Shown here one piece after another: positions 1 through 7,655 of a stretch of DNA of 24,163 bases. The notes under the pieces are model-generated. The model searched no databases and was not told the DNA's origin. It saw nothing but the letters and a program-made list of their open reading frames with translations. How positions within the stretch are numbered: the stretch's first letter is position 1; every line of letters begins with the position of its first letter. The DNA comes from Akkermansiaceae bacterium (GTDB lineage Bacteria; Verrucomicrobiota; Verrucomicrobiia; Verrucomicrobiales; Akkermansiaceae): contig JABHEX010000344.1 of the NCBI GenBank assembly GCA_018676385.1, positions 1 to 24,163 of the forward strand, written 5' to 3'. The translations under genes were made by a program, and so were the position numbers.

Positions 1-1
1 C

Positions 2-415
2 GGAAAACCTGCACTCGCATACGCAAAAACAGGCACGGCTGAGTATCTCAAGCGACTGACACGCTACGGCTCCTACGAGCTCAAAATCCTCAAAGATGGC
101 AGCAGTCTGGATGTTTCTCAGCGTCTCCGTGAAGCAAGCGAAGGCACTCTACGCATAGTCATGGACGAGCGCGGAGAAAACCTAACAACATCACAACTGA
201 CCAAAAAAAATCAAGAATGGGAAATGCGCGGAATCAAGCGGGCGAGTTACCTGATTGGAGCCTCAAATGGGCACACAAAAGCACTCAGAGATGAGGCGCA
301 TCTTGTCTGGGCACTTTCACCCCTGACACTGCAGCATGAACTAGCGCTAGTTGTTTTGTTAGAACAGCTCTACCGAGTAGCAACCATCCAACGTGGCGAA
401 CCATATCACCGCTAA
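2..415 (+). CDS. rlmH: 23S rRNA (pseudouridine1915-N3)-methyltransferase RlmH, 5' partial
   Basis: Partial gene running in from the left edge. The open frame begins at base 2 and gives 137 residues; the family is about 155 long, so roughly 10-20 N-terminal residues are missing. RlmH is a small SPOUT-class methyltransferase that uses SAM to methylate pseudouridine 1915 in helix 69 of 23S rRNA, acting on the assembled 70S ribosome. Visible landmarks are the N-terminal GK...EYLKRLTRY segment, the central LDERG-like MDERGENLTT, the IGASNGHTKAL loop (IGG.xGH in most members) and the C-terminal knot signature LLEQLYRVATIQRGEPYHR, which is close to diagnostic. The upstream context (often rsfS or nadD in other bacteria) lies outside the window. 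Its TAA overlaps the stop codon of the convergent DUF1080 gene. Confidence 0.95.
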   Translation, partial: GKPALAYAKTGTAEYLKRLTRYGSYELKILKDGSSLDVSQRLREASEGTLRIVMDERGENLTTSQLTKKNQEWEMRGIKRASYLIGASNGHTKALRDEAHLVWALSPLTLQHELALVVLLEQLYRVATIQRGEPYHR

Positions 416-1185
416 GGCAACAAGCGGATACGTATATTTTTGAACTCGACTGGAGAACCCTCCGACTCGAGACAAAGATACCCTTCGGCGGGATCGCAGG
501 CAGTTCCTCCCGACACCTCCTCCCCATTCACCCACAATCGAACTTCCCCGTTGATGGCACGGATATAATAATGATTCCACTTGTTGATTCCCTTGGTCAG
601 ACGCTTCGTTGGAAAACTGCGCTTACCATTAGGTGCTACCGGCATGAATGGCTTCATCTTGGCCGGCCCAGTCGGAAAAACATCTCCATGCGAGGTAAAC
701 CAATCCGAGGGTTTCCCCTTCTTCTTCTGCCAATTTGTCTCATACCCAAGATCCAGCACCTGAAATTCAATCCCATCAGGCAAATTACCTCTACCGGCAG
801 CCAATTTATCAATCGAAACCTGGCTAGCCCATGCAAACACACCAGAATTACCAGCGTGCTTTTTGTGCATCCACTCACAAACCATTTCAAAGTTTTTAAT
901 CGGATGTTTCATTCTGATCACCCCAATAGGATCGCCTGTGCAAAACGCATGCCCACCCTTCCATGTCCAAGTACCCGGCTTGCAATTCACATTGACAAAA
1001 TCATTTTCAGATAAGGCTCTCCAGCCTTGACCGACACCGTCAATAAAAGCTTTTTTCAACTCAGGCTGAGGCGCATCAGGAGCCACAGCCTGCTCACCCG
1101 ATAGCCCGTTAGTCATGGGTAGTAATAGCCCAATTGCTAATACCCCCAAAAAATTTACATTCTTATAGTTGTGGAATACTTTCAT
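412..1185 (-). CDS. Secreted 3-keto-disaccharide hydrolase family protein (DUF1080)
   Basis: 257 residues with an N-terminal signal peptide (hydrophobic stretch at about residues 11-28, cleavage near NGLSG). The remainder is one DUF1080 domain, a concanavalin-like jelly roll now called 3-keto-disaccharide hydrolase. Supporting blocks are the opening FIDGVGQGWRAL, the PGTWTWKGGHAFCTGDPIG strand pair, the NFEMVCEWMHKKHAGNSGVF core, the GIEFQVLD block, and the closing KNIRI strand. Members act outside the cytoplasm on oxidised disaccharides or related glycans and are greatly expanded in Verrucomicrobiota and Planctomycetota; the substrate of this copy cannot be read from sequence. A small lipoprotein gene lies 122 bases upstream on the same strand and may share its transcript. 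No Shine-Dalgarno precedes the ATG. The stop overlaps that of rlmH. Confidence 0.9.
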   Translation of the reverse strand: MKVFHNYKNVNFLGVLAIGLLLPMTNGLSGEQAVAPDAPQPELKKAFIDGVGQGWRALSENDFVNVNCKPGTWTWKGGHAFCTGDPIGVIRMKHPIKNFEMVCEWMHKKHAGNSGVFAWASQVSIDKLAAGRGNLPDGIEFQVLDLGYETNWQKKKGKPSDWFTSHGDVFPTGPAKMKPFMPVAPNGKRSFPTKRLTKGINKWNHYYIRAINGEVRLWVNGEEVSGGTACDPAEGYLCLESEGSPVEFKNIRIRLLP

Positions 1186-1307
1186 AATACATTATGTTAC
1201 ATCTGAAAAATCAGCTAAAAGTGTTTACCAACAAATCATAGCGCGCATTCTAACCAGTTTTTCTAAGAAACCCTACTTATCATTACAATCATATACAACC
1301 AGCGAAA

Positions 1308-1487
1308 TCATCGCTGATCAAGAATACCCAGTGCTCCTGCCCCTTCAGGACCTGTTGGCCGATTCCACGGCATGTCGCTTTCGCTAGATATTGGACCCAT
1401 TGGCTTTCGTGCTGATTGAGATGTATCGACACATGAAACCAAAGGCAGAAAAGATAAGGCGCAAAGTGCATAAATTAGTTTGATCAT
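1308..1487 (-). CDS. Small lipoprotein of unknown function with an MPWNRP motif
   Basis: A 59-residue open frame starting MIKLIYALCALSFLPLVSC. A short positive N-terminus, a hydrophobic core and a good lipobox (LVSC, Cys19) predict export and lipidation, leaving a mature peptide of about 41 residues. The mature part is polar, then carries MPWNRPTGPEGAGALG near its C-terminus. From memory, tiny verrucomicrobial lipoproteins with an MPWNRP-xx-WEG-G-LG type ending recur in this phylum; here the usual Trp before EG is replaced, giving TGPEG. Function is unknown. It is upstream of the DUF1080 gene on the same strand (122-base gap). No Shine-Dalgarno is visible. The signal peptide, lipobox and conserved-looking tail make this more credible than a chance ORF despite its size. 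Confidence 0.65.
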   Translation of the reverse strand: MIKLIYALCALSFLPLVSCVDTSQSARKPMGPISSESDMPWNRPTGPEGAGALGILDQR

Positions 1488-1699
1488 GAAGTTAAATTAA
1501 TTCAGTGGATTATCGGAATCAAGTGCCATTTTGCAACTGCTTGAATTCCCGTGATCTATCGACAAATGATAACACCAGCAGATCCTAATGACTTACCATA
1601 AGTGGCTGGTATGCCGCCACCAAGATTAGAAATTACCCAAAATATAGATTGTAAGCTGCTCGTATTGAGCCATGGATAGAAAAAATTTCTTTGTGAACA

Positions 1700-3961
1700 A
1701 TGACCAGACTGATTTTACTGCCACTTTTGATAACTTGTTTGTCGGCACAAGATGCAGACAACACCCTAATTCCTGAAGGGCATTCCCACAATGGCCATGC
1801 ATTTAATGAGGGGCCCCGCCAAGCAGGCCCTCTCATGAAATCCTGCGGAAATGTCGATTTACCAATCACGTCTGCATGGAACAAGGGTCAGGCATACTTT
1901 AATCAGGGACTCAAACAGCTCCACGGTTTTTGGTATTACGAGGCAGAACGATCATTCCGTGCCATTCTAGCTAATGATGATAAGTGTCTGATGGCATATT
2001 GGGGGCTATCTCAAGCGAACTATGAAAACGAGAAACGAGCCAAAGCATTCATCGATAAGGCTGCTGAACTACTCAAAAATGAAGATCTGAAAATTCAGCC
2101 TCATGAAAAAGCATATGTTCAGGCGGAGATCGATTATCATGACGAGAAAAAAGTCAAAGATATCAGCAAACGAAGAAAAAACTTCATCCGTGCGTATGAA
2201 GACATCATTATAAATTACCCCCACGATTTGGAAGCAAAAGCCCTGCTTGTATGTCGACGCTGGCAGTTTACTCGAAAGGGAATTCCGATCAACAGCCACA
2301 TCGGGCTGGATGCCATCCTCAAACAAATATTTGTCAAAAAACCCAATCATCCCGCACACCACTACGCAATTCACTTGTGGGATGACCGACGCCATGAAGA
2401 AGCTTTGGACTCAGCTGCCAAGCTCGGAAAAACAGCCCCGGAAATAGCTCACATGTGGCACATGCCCGGACACATTTATTCAAAAGCCAAACGCTACCAC
2501 GATGCCGTATGGCACCAACAAGCATCTGCACGTATCGACCACGCCCACATGCATAGATGGTTCCTCTTGCCTGATCAAATTCACAACTATGCGCATAACA
2601 ACGAGTGGCTATCGCGTAATTTCTTAAATCTTGGTAAAGTCAGCGCCAGTATCGATATGGCCAAGTCACTGCTCTCAAACCCACGCCACCCAGATCTGAA
2701 TAACCAAGACAAGAAAAAATCCTCGGCTCGCTATGGACGCAGAGCTCTAATCAACTCACTTGAAAAGGCAGAACTCTGGCATGAGGCACTTCAGACCGCT
2801 GACTCAGCTTGCCTCATGCAACTGCCAAAACCCGAACAAGACTTATCACGTTTGCGCCTAATCGCAGTAGCTCAGCACAATCTCAACAAACGCGATCAAC
2901 TCATCAAAACCATCAACATAATCGATTCCCATCATGTCGACATGAAAGATGAGCAGGCGCAAGCAATGAAGAAAGCTCGCGAGAAGGCCACAAAGGAAAA
3001 CAAAAATAAAGAGTCGCTCAAAGTCGCCGAAAAAAAAGCTCACGATCAGCATCAAAAAAACATCAAAGCCTTTGCAAACACACTTATCGAATTACGAGGT
3101 TACCTTGCCGCCATGGATGGTGATTTTAAAACCGCAAAGGGCGCGCTCAGTCAACGACCCTCCAAGCAATCCCCAATGATCTATCAGCTTGCCTACGGAG
3201 ATCATGAGAAAGCCGCCAAAACCGCTCGCAAACAAATCGAAAAAAAGAATAAAGAGGCCCTCCCCCTCGCCAAAGCAATTTATGTTCTGCATAAAGCGGA
3301 AAATGATGATCCCGCATGGAGAACAGGCTTCGAGGAACTGCGAACTTTTTCATCCGACATCGAACTAACTTCGCCGGTTTTCAAACGCCTTGCCCCAATT
3401 GCCCGAGAACTTGGCTACCCTGATGACTGGCGTCAGCCTCATACGCCAGCAACCGATATCGCGGACCGACCAACACTAGCGAGCCTAGGCCCGTTACACT
3501 GGACGCCACCAACCGCACCAACATTCAACCTTCCTGATCAACATAATAAATATATTTCACTCACCAAATATCACGGCAAACCAATGATCCTCGTTTTTTA
3601 TCTGGGTGCTGGATGCCTCCATTGCACCGAGCAATTAACAGCAATGGCCGACCGCTACTCGGACTTCAAAAAAGCTGGGCTACCGATCCTAGCGATTTCT
3701 ACAGATGACGTCCCCAATCTTAAAAAATCACAAACGAACTACAAAAAAGGTGAAATCCCCTTCCCTATCATATCTGACTCAAGGAAAGATATCTTCAAAA
3801 AATACACTTCTCACGATGACTTTGAGAATAAACCTCTTCACGGAACATTTGTCATCGATAAAACAGGGCGTATCCTCTGGTCAGATATTTCAGCCGACCC
3901 ATTCATGGAGATTGATTTTCTGATCAAGGAATCAACGCGGCTACTCAAACTGCACCAGTAA
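1700..3961 (+). CDS. Secreted TPR protein with C-terminal peroxiredoxin/redoxin (AhpC/TSA) domain
   Basis: 753 residues. A signal peptide (residues 1-16, ending LSAQ) is followed by a His/Asn-rich entry (HSHNGHAFNEGPRQAG, about 28-43) and a long alpha-helical region containing TPR-like pairs, for example QLHGFWYYEAERSFRAIL and CLMAYWGLSQANYENE. A very Lys/Glu/Ala-rich probable coiled coil occupies about 410-455. The last 150 residues form a thioredoxin-fold domain: FNLPDQ, then LVFYLGAGCLHCTEQL with Cys639 and Cys642 in a CxxC arrangement, a DDVPNLK segment and FVIDKTGRILW. The architecture matches a family common in Verrucomicrobiota and Planctomycetota. The redox domain is likely periplasmic; the substrate is unknown. 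Forty bases separate it from the rhomboid gene, so co-transcription is plausible. Confidence 0.85.
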   Translation: MTRLILLPLLITCLSAQDADNTLIPEGHSHNGHAFNEGPRQAGPLMKSCGNVDLPITSAWNKGQAYFNQGLKQLHGFWYYEAERSFRAILANDDKCLMAYWGLSQANYENEKRAKAFIDKAAELLKNEDLKIQPHEKAYVQAEIDYHDEKKVKDISKRRKNFIRAYEDIIINYPHDLEAKALLVCRRWQFTRKGIPINSHIGLDAILKQIFVKKPNHPAHHYAIHLWDDRRHEEALDSAAKLGKTAPEIAHMWHMPGHIYSKAKRYHDAVWHQQASARIDHAHMHRWFLLPDQIHNYAHNNEWLSRNFLNLGKVSASIDMAKSLLSNPRHPDLNNQDKKKSSARYGRRALINSLEKAELWHEALQTADSACLMQLPKPEQDLSRLRLIAVAQHNLNKRDQLIKTINIIDSHHVDMKDEQAQAMKKAREKATKENKNKESLKVAEKKAHDQHQKNIKAFANTLIELRGYLAAMDGDFKTAKGALSQRPSKQSPMIYQLAYGDHEKAAKTARKQIEKKNKEALPLAKAIYVLHKAENDDPAWRTGFEELRTFSSDIELTSPVFKRLAPIARELGYPDDWRQPHTPATDIADRPTLASLGPLHWTPPTAPTFNLPDQHNKYISLTKYHGKPMILVFYLGAGCLHCTEQLTAMADRYSDFKKAGLPILAISTDDVPNLKKSQTNYKKGEIPFPIISDSRKDIFKKYTSHDDFENKPLHGTFVIDKTGRILWSDISADPFMEIDFLIKESTRLLKLHQ

Positions 3962-4001
3962 GCGCTTGCCGCTAGCAATACGATCCATCAAGATTCGCTC
4001 G

Positions 4002-4733
4002 ATGTTACGTTTCCAATTTCCACCTGAGAACCCCACTGATGCCGGCCCTGGTTGTAGATCACGCCTCTACGAGCGTTTTGTTGATCTGATTCCTGTTGTA
4101 ACATATGCATCTCTGCTGTGGTGTATCACTGTTTTTCTTCTAATCTATCGCTGCATAAGCGAGAGAGGTGAGGTCGAGATACTGATGGTAAAGCTTGGCG
4201 CTACTGCAGAACGTGAGCTCTCGCTCGGCCAGTGGTGGGGAATGATCGCATCCGCATTCATTCATGTCGAATTTCTGCACCTTGCATTCAACATGTATTG
4301 GCTTGTAAAGTTAGGCAGCCTCATGGAAAGAGGTTTAGGCAGTCTAAAAACCGCAGTATTTTTTGTAGTCACAGCATTTGTTAGCACAACCTATCAACTC
4401 GAAATCGGTGGCTACGGCATAGGGTTTTCTGGAGTAGTTTATGCTATGGCAGGATTCATGTGGGGAGCTTGGCCTCGCTACACAGGGTTTCTTGAAGGCT
4501 TTAATGGCCGCACACTGCGATTTTTCCTGATCTGGCAAGGTCTCTGTTTCCTGTTGAGTATGAGCAATATCATGCCAATCGGTAATACTGCACACATATC
4601 AGGCATGCTCTTTGGATTTTTACTAGGTATGTGGGCACATAAAGGCACTAAGCATGGCTGGCGCTGGCTGGCTGCATCAGTAGCTGTGACTGCCGGAGCC
4701 GTCATGGCTGTAGTCACGGCCGTAACAAGCTAG
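4002..4733 (+). CDS. Rhomboid family intramembrane serine protease
   Basis: 243 residues from ATG 4002; a TTG 12 codons upstream extends the frame but is less likely as a start. Rhomboids cleave substrates inside the membrane with a Ser-His dyad. Both catalytic blocks are present: GIGFSGVVYAMAGF (Ser143) in one membrane helix and NTAHISGMLFGFLLG (His198) in a later one. The HVEFLHLAFNMYWL segment supplies the conserved His and Asn near the oxyanion hole. About six or seven hydrophobic segments are visible: one near residues 30-50 ahead of the core, and one at the C-terminus after a KHGWRW stretch. It follows the TPR-redoxin gene by 40 bases and converges on the cobalamin adenosyltransferase, with the two stops sharing a CTAG tetranucleotide. 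The substrate is unknown. Confidence 0.88.
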   Translation: MLRFQFPPENPTDAGPGCRSRLYERFVDLIPVVTYASLLWCITVFLLIYRCISERGEVEILMVKLGATAERELSLGQWWGMIASAFIHVEFLHLAFNMYWLVKLGSLMERGLGSLKTAVFFVVTAFVSTTYQLEIGGYGIGFSGVVYAMAGFMWGAWPRYTGFLEGFNGRTLRFFLIWQGLCFLLSMSNIMPIGNTAHISGMLFGFLLGMWAHKGTKHGWRWLAASVAVTAGAVMAVVTAVTS

Positions 4734-5251
4734 GCGCCACTGTTCTCAAGCTCCCTAGCCCACAACCATAGAATATCAGACAGGCGGTTGAGAAATTTAC
4801 ACGCACTGTGGCTCACCCCCGCCCCCAATTCCCATGCACTGAGTTCAGCTCGGCGGCAGATAGTGCGGGCCATATCCATCCACGCGGCACCCAAATTGCC
4901 GGCGGCACCAGGGCGCGCCCATCCATCAAATTTGACCGGCATTTCCACAGCAATGCTCTCCAGCCAATTAAGGTCCTCTTCACTGATAGTGGGATATCCA
5001 TCAGAAAGATATTTCTCACGCCGGTCACTTGGCACGGACAACAATCCCATCAATGAGACCAAATGCCTCTGAATGGTATCAATTTTTTCCGTTATATCTT
5101 CTGGCACACCAGAGACGCGAACCATACCTAACGCGGCATTCAGCTCATCAACACAACCACAAGCGGCCACTTCCGAAGATGTCTTAGGCATTCTGCCACC
5201 ATACATGACGTCCGTGTTACCATCGTCACCTCTGCGGGTAATTATACTCAT
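4730..5251 (-). CDS. PduO-type cob(I)alamin adenosyltransferase
   Basis: 173 residues from ATG 5251. The frame stays open 29 codons further upstream, but the family begins right at this Met (MSIITRRGDDGNTDVMYGG). The enzyme transfers the 5'-deoxyadenosyl group of ATP to cob(I)alamin to make coenzyme B12. The ATP-binding N-terminus TRRGDDGNTD..GGRMPK (5-23), the CGCVDELNAALG block (31-42), the ARTICRRAE motif (128-136) with its two arginines, and NRLSDILWLWAR (155-166) are all present. The family's usual glycine/serine-rich loop before the ART helix reads RPGAAGNLGAAWMDM here, a mild departure. No other B12 genes are nearby. It is divergent from the Tat TIM-barrel gene across 66 bases and convergent with the rhomboid gene. 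Confidence 0.93.
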   Translation of the reverse strand: MSIITRRGDDGNTDVMYGGRMPKTSSEVAACGCVDELNAALGMVRVSGVPEDITEKIDTIQRHLVSLMGLLSVPSDRREKYLSDGYPTISEEDLNWLESIAVEMPVKFDGWARPGAAGNLGAAWMDMARTICRRAELSAWELGAGVSHSACKFLNRLSDILWLWARELENSGA

Positions 5252-5317
5252 GTAAGAGACATAGCACATCCACACCAATGTGCTTGCAAGAAATGATGAA
5301 AACCTTAAATTGCGGTC

Positions 5318-6211
5318 ATGTCTCTGACACGCCGACAATTCCTCAAAATTTCAGGACTCGCACTAACCAGCAGCCATCTGCCCGCGTGTGCTGAACAAAC
5401 TGGAGACCCTAAAAAACCTCGCTTCGATATCTCACTCGCCCAGTGGTCAGTGCACCGCACCTTAAGGGCTGGCAAGCTTACCAACCTTGAGTTTCCCAAA
5501 TACGCTAAGGACAAATTCGGCATCCTTGCTGTTGAATACGTAAACTCATTCATGAAAAAACAGGCCAAGAACATGTCCTACCTCAAGGACCTCAAGTCAC
5601 GGACTGATGGCGAGGGCATAAAGAATATTCTCATCATGTGTGATGGTGAAGGACAACTTGGAGCCAAAACTAATGAGGAACGCACCAAAACAGTAAATAA
5701 TCATAAGAGGTGGGTTGATGCTGCAAAGTTTCTTGGATGCCACTCAATCAGAGTAAACGCAGGTGGCCCAGGCAGCCGTGAGGAACTTGCCAAGCAAGTG
5801 GTGGATGGGCTGACACAACTATCGATCTTTGCCAAGAGCCACAATATCAATGTGATTGTAGAAAACCACGGTGGGCTGTCGTCCGATGGAGCATGGCTTG
5901 CTGGTGTACTCAAAACCGTCGGCATGGAAAACTGCGGGTCATTGCCTGATTTTGGCAACTTCCACAAGTATGACCGTTATCAGGGGATGAAAGATCTCAT
6001 CCCCTTTGCCAAGGGCGTGAGTGCTAAGAGCGGCAAATTCGACGCCAAGGGCAACGAAGTGGATACTGATTTTGTCAAAATGATGGGGATTGTCGCGGCC
6101 TCAGAATACAAGGGGTATGTTGGTGTGGAATACGCAGGAAGCAAACTCTCCGAAGACGATGGTATCATCGCCACCAAAAGACTACTCGAGAAGGTTTTTA
6201 AACTCCTCTAA
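5318..6211 (+). CDS. Tat-exported sugar phosphate isomerase/epimerase-like TIM barrel
   Basis: 297 residues. The N-terminus MSLTRRQFLKISGLAL is a textbook twin-arginine signal; it ends in LPAC (Cys24), so the mature protein could be a lipoprotein, although Pro at -2 is not canonical. The remainder belongs to the xylose isomerase-like TIM-barrel (AP endonuclease 2) superfamily. Likely metal-ligand positions are Glu182 in VIVENHGG, Asp211 in LPDFGNF and Glu271 in VGVEYAG; the strand carrying the usual His reads KGVSAKS. Such exported members are abundant in Planctomycetota and Verrucomicrobiota and are thought to act on sugars or polyols, but the substrate is not predictable. queE begins 11 bases downstream, so the two probably share a transcript although their functions appear unrelated. 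Confidence 0.87.
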   Translation: MSLTRRQFLKISGLALTSSHLPACAEQTGDPKKPRFDISLAQWSVHRTLRAGKLTNLEFPKYAKDKFGILAVEYVNSFMKKQAKNMSYLKDLKSRTDGEGIKNILIMCDGEGQLGAKTNEERTKTVNNHKRWVDAAKFLGCHSIRVNAGGPGSREELAKQVVDGLTQLSIFAKSHNINVIVENHGGLSSDGAWLAGVLKTVGMENCGSLPDFGNFHKYDRYQGMKDLIPFAKGVSAKSGKFDAKGNEVDTDFVKMMGIVAASEYKGYVGVEYAGSKLSEDDGIIATKRLLEKVFKLL

Positions 6212-6222
6212 AAAAACATAGC

Positions 6223-6990
6223 ATGCCAGATACGGTGCTAAAACTTGCCCGACTCAACAGCGGACCAGAAATTTTTCATAGCCTCCAAGGTGAGGGTGTG
6301 AGCACTGGTGTACCATCGGTTTTTATTCGAGCCTCCCTTTGCAATCTTCATTGTCGATGGTGTGATACCGACTACACATGGAACTGGCAGGGCACACCAT
6401 GGGAACACGATAACGACACAACCCCTGGGTATCAAAAATTTAAAAAAGATACTCATTTGGTTGAGCTAGATGTGGCAGAGGTAGCACGGCTCGTATCATC
6501 CCTGCCCTGCTATAACGTCATCTTAACGGGCGGAGAACCACTACTACAAGACGAGGCCTGGTGCTCGCTCATGATGCAACTAAAAGCACGGGACAATCAA
6601 TACCGGTTTGAGGTCGAAACAAATGGAACGATTGTTCCTAGCAAGACATTTGACTCCTTGGTGAACCAGTATAATATTTCACCCAAGCTCGCTAATTCAG
6701 GAAATAATAGCGAAATTCGCTGCCGCAGCAAGGCACTCGCTTATTTTGCAGGCTCCGAAAAATCTTGGTTTAAATTTGTGATTGCAGATGAACACGACCT
6801 GCTGGAAGCAGAAGAATTACTGACCGATCACAATCTAGCACATGACAAAATTTTACTGATGCCCGAAGGCCGCGATGCCGAAACACTTCAAAAACGACGT
6901 CTTTGGCTTGCAGATGCATGCCGTGAAAAAAACTACAGGTTCAGCGACCGCCTGCACATTCATCTCTGGGGGGCCAAACGCGGAGTATGA
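6223..6990 (+). CDS. queE: 7-carboxy-7-deazaguanine synthase QueE
   Basis: 255 residues. QueE is a radical SAM enzyme that contracts 6-carboxytetrahydropterin to 7-carboxy-7-deazaguanine in the preQ0/queuosine pathway. The start PEIFHSLQGEGVSTGVPSVF is the substrate-binding signature of the family. The [4Fe-4S] cysteines are Cys40, Cys44 and Cys47 (CNLHCRWCDTDYTW, the CX3CX2C pattern). TGGEPLLQ is the SAM-binding GGE motif, and NGT with SPKL follows. The HIHLWGAKRGV ending fits the long proteobacterial-type subgroup. No queC, queD or queF is in the window. The Tat TIM-barrel gene ends 11 bases upstream. No Shine-Dalgarno is apparent before the ATG. Confidence 0.96.
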   Translation: MPDTVLKLARLNSGPEIFHSLQGEGVSTGVPSVFIRASLCNLHCRWCDTDYTWNWQGTPWEHDNDTTPGYQKFKKDTHLVELDVAEVARLVSSLPCYNVILTGGEPLLQDEAWCSLMMQLKARDNQYRFEVETNGTIVPSKTFDSLVNQYNISPKLANSGNNSEIRCRSKALAYFAGSEKSWFKFVIADEHDLLEAEELLTDHNLAHDKILLMPEGRDAETLQKRRLWLADACREKNYRFSDRLHIHLWGAKRGV

Positions 6991-7043
6991 TTTTTTAGTT
7001 TTTTAGTGCAACTTCCCCGTAAAAGTAATGTTCAATAGCTACC

Positions 7044-7511
7044 ATGAAGTCCAATCCGCCAATTAGGCTGTCCTCAGACAGCTCTAAAGCACTCACGATA
7101 AGTGATTCTGATTCCCCCACCGACCCCATGGGAAAAGATGATTTGCTGTGGGATCTGCTCGGTGAAGCATCTGAACAAAAGCCAAATGTATTCTTTACTC
7201 GCAATGTCGTGCGCGAAACACGCAAGCTTGCGAAAACTCAGCCATCATGGAGACAGTTGATCTCCAATGTCTTATCTACTAAAAAAGTCATCATCCCGAT
7301 CGTTGCCACCGCCTGCATCGCTTTGGCTATCATAACACAACACCAGACGTCGCAGCCTGTCACCAGCCAATCTAATACGGTGGTCGAGTCTACCGCTACC
7401 GAGGATGATACTGCCCTCACTGATCTTGTCATCAATGAGTCTCTGACTATCGCCGCGGATGATCCTAGCCAGTTCACTCACGACGAAATCGTCGCAATGA
7501 TAGGATTATAG
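7044..7511 (+). CDS. Single-pass membrane protein of unknown function, anti-sigma-factor-like
   Basis: 155 residues, not recognised with certainty. The N-terminal 80 residues are cytoplasmic in character and contain DDLLWDLLGEASEQKPNVFF followed by TRNVVRETRKL (about 32-62). One transmembrane helix spans roughly 82-98 (VIIPIVATACIALAII), and then a Thr/Ser/Asp-rich external part ends SQFTHDEIVAMIGL. In other Verrucomicrobiota, a short protein with a DxLWxLLGxA...P..F..NV.R..R start, one membrane helix and an acidic end often sits directly after an ECF sigma factor gene and is taken as an anti-sigma factor. No sigma factor is adjacent here; queE ends 53 bases upstream. The anti-sigma role is therefore a weak inference. 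The ATG has no Shine-Dalgarno. Confidence 0.6.
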   Translation: MKSNPPIRLSSDSSKALTISDSDSPTDPMGKDDLLWDLLGEASEQKPNVFFTRNVVRETRKLAKTQPSWRQLISNVLSTKKVIIPIVATACIALAIITQHQTSQPVTSQSNTVVESTATEDDTALTDLVINESLTIAADDPSQFTHDEIVAMIGL

Positions 7512-7518
7512 TAGGTGA

Positions 7519-7540
7519 GCTAATCGATAATTAGCCGCTC
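7519..7540 (+). other. Small inverted repeat after the membrane-protein gene
   Basis: GCTAAT (7519-7524) pairs with ATTAGC (7530-7535) across a 5-base loop, 8 bases after the stop of the preceding gene. It is AT-rich and lacks a clear T-tract (AAAATTTAAT follows), so it is at best a weak terminator or mRNA-end hairpin. The rest of the gap before pilT (to 7655) shows nothing I can name. Confidence 0.3.
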
Positions 7541-7655
7541 AAAATTTAATGGTCAGCGAAATCTGGGTATTATTGATCATTTAGCTAACTTATCTCTTTT
7601 CAAGCCACCACAATCTGTCAAGTTGATGTGAACTTAGCCACTTCATCACCTTTTT

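Noticed and set aside
571..1014. 147-codon plus-strand open frame
   Set aside because: It is antisense to the DUF1080 hydrolase, which has strong family motifs; the translated product has no recognisable features and is a shadow frame.
1169..1387. 72-codon plus-strand open frame in the gap between the DUF1080 gene and the TPR-redoxin gene
   Set aside because: No family resemblance, signal or motif, and it overlaps the small lipoprotein frame on the other strand, which does have a signal and lipobox.
1289..1471. 60-codon minus-strand frame overlapping the small lipoprotein
   Set aside because: It is the same region read in the wrong frame; only the frame at 1308-1487 gives a signal peptide and lipobox.
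3966..4001. TTG start extending the rhomboid protein by 12 residues
   Set aside because: The added residues are basic and unlike the family, while ATG 4002 is a standard start.
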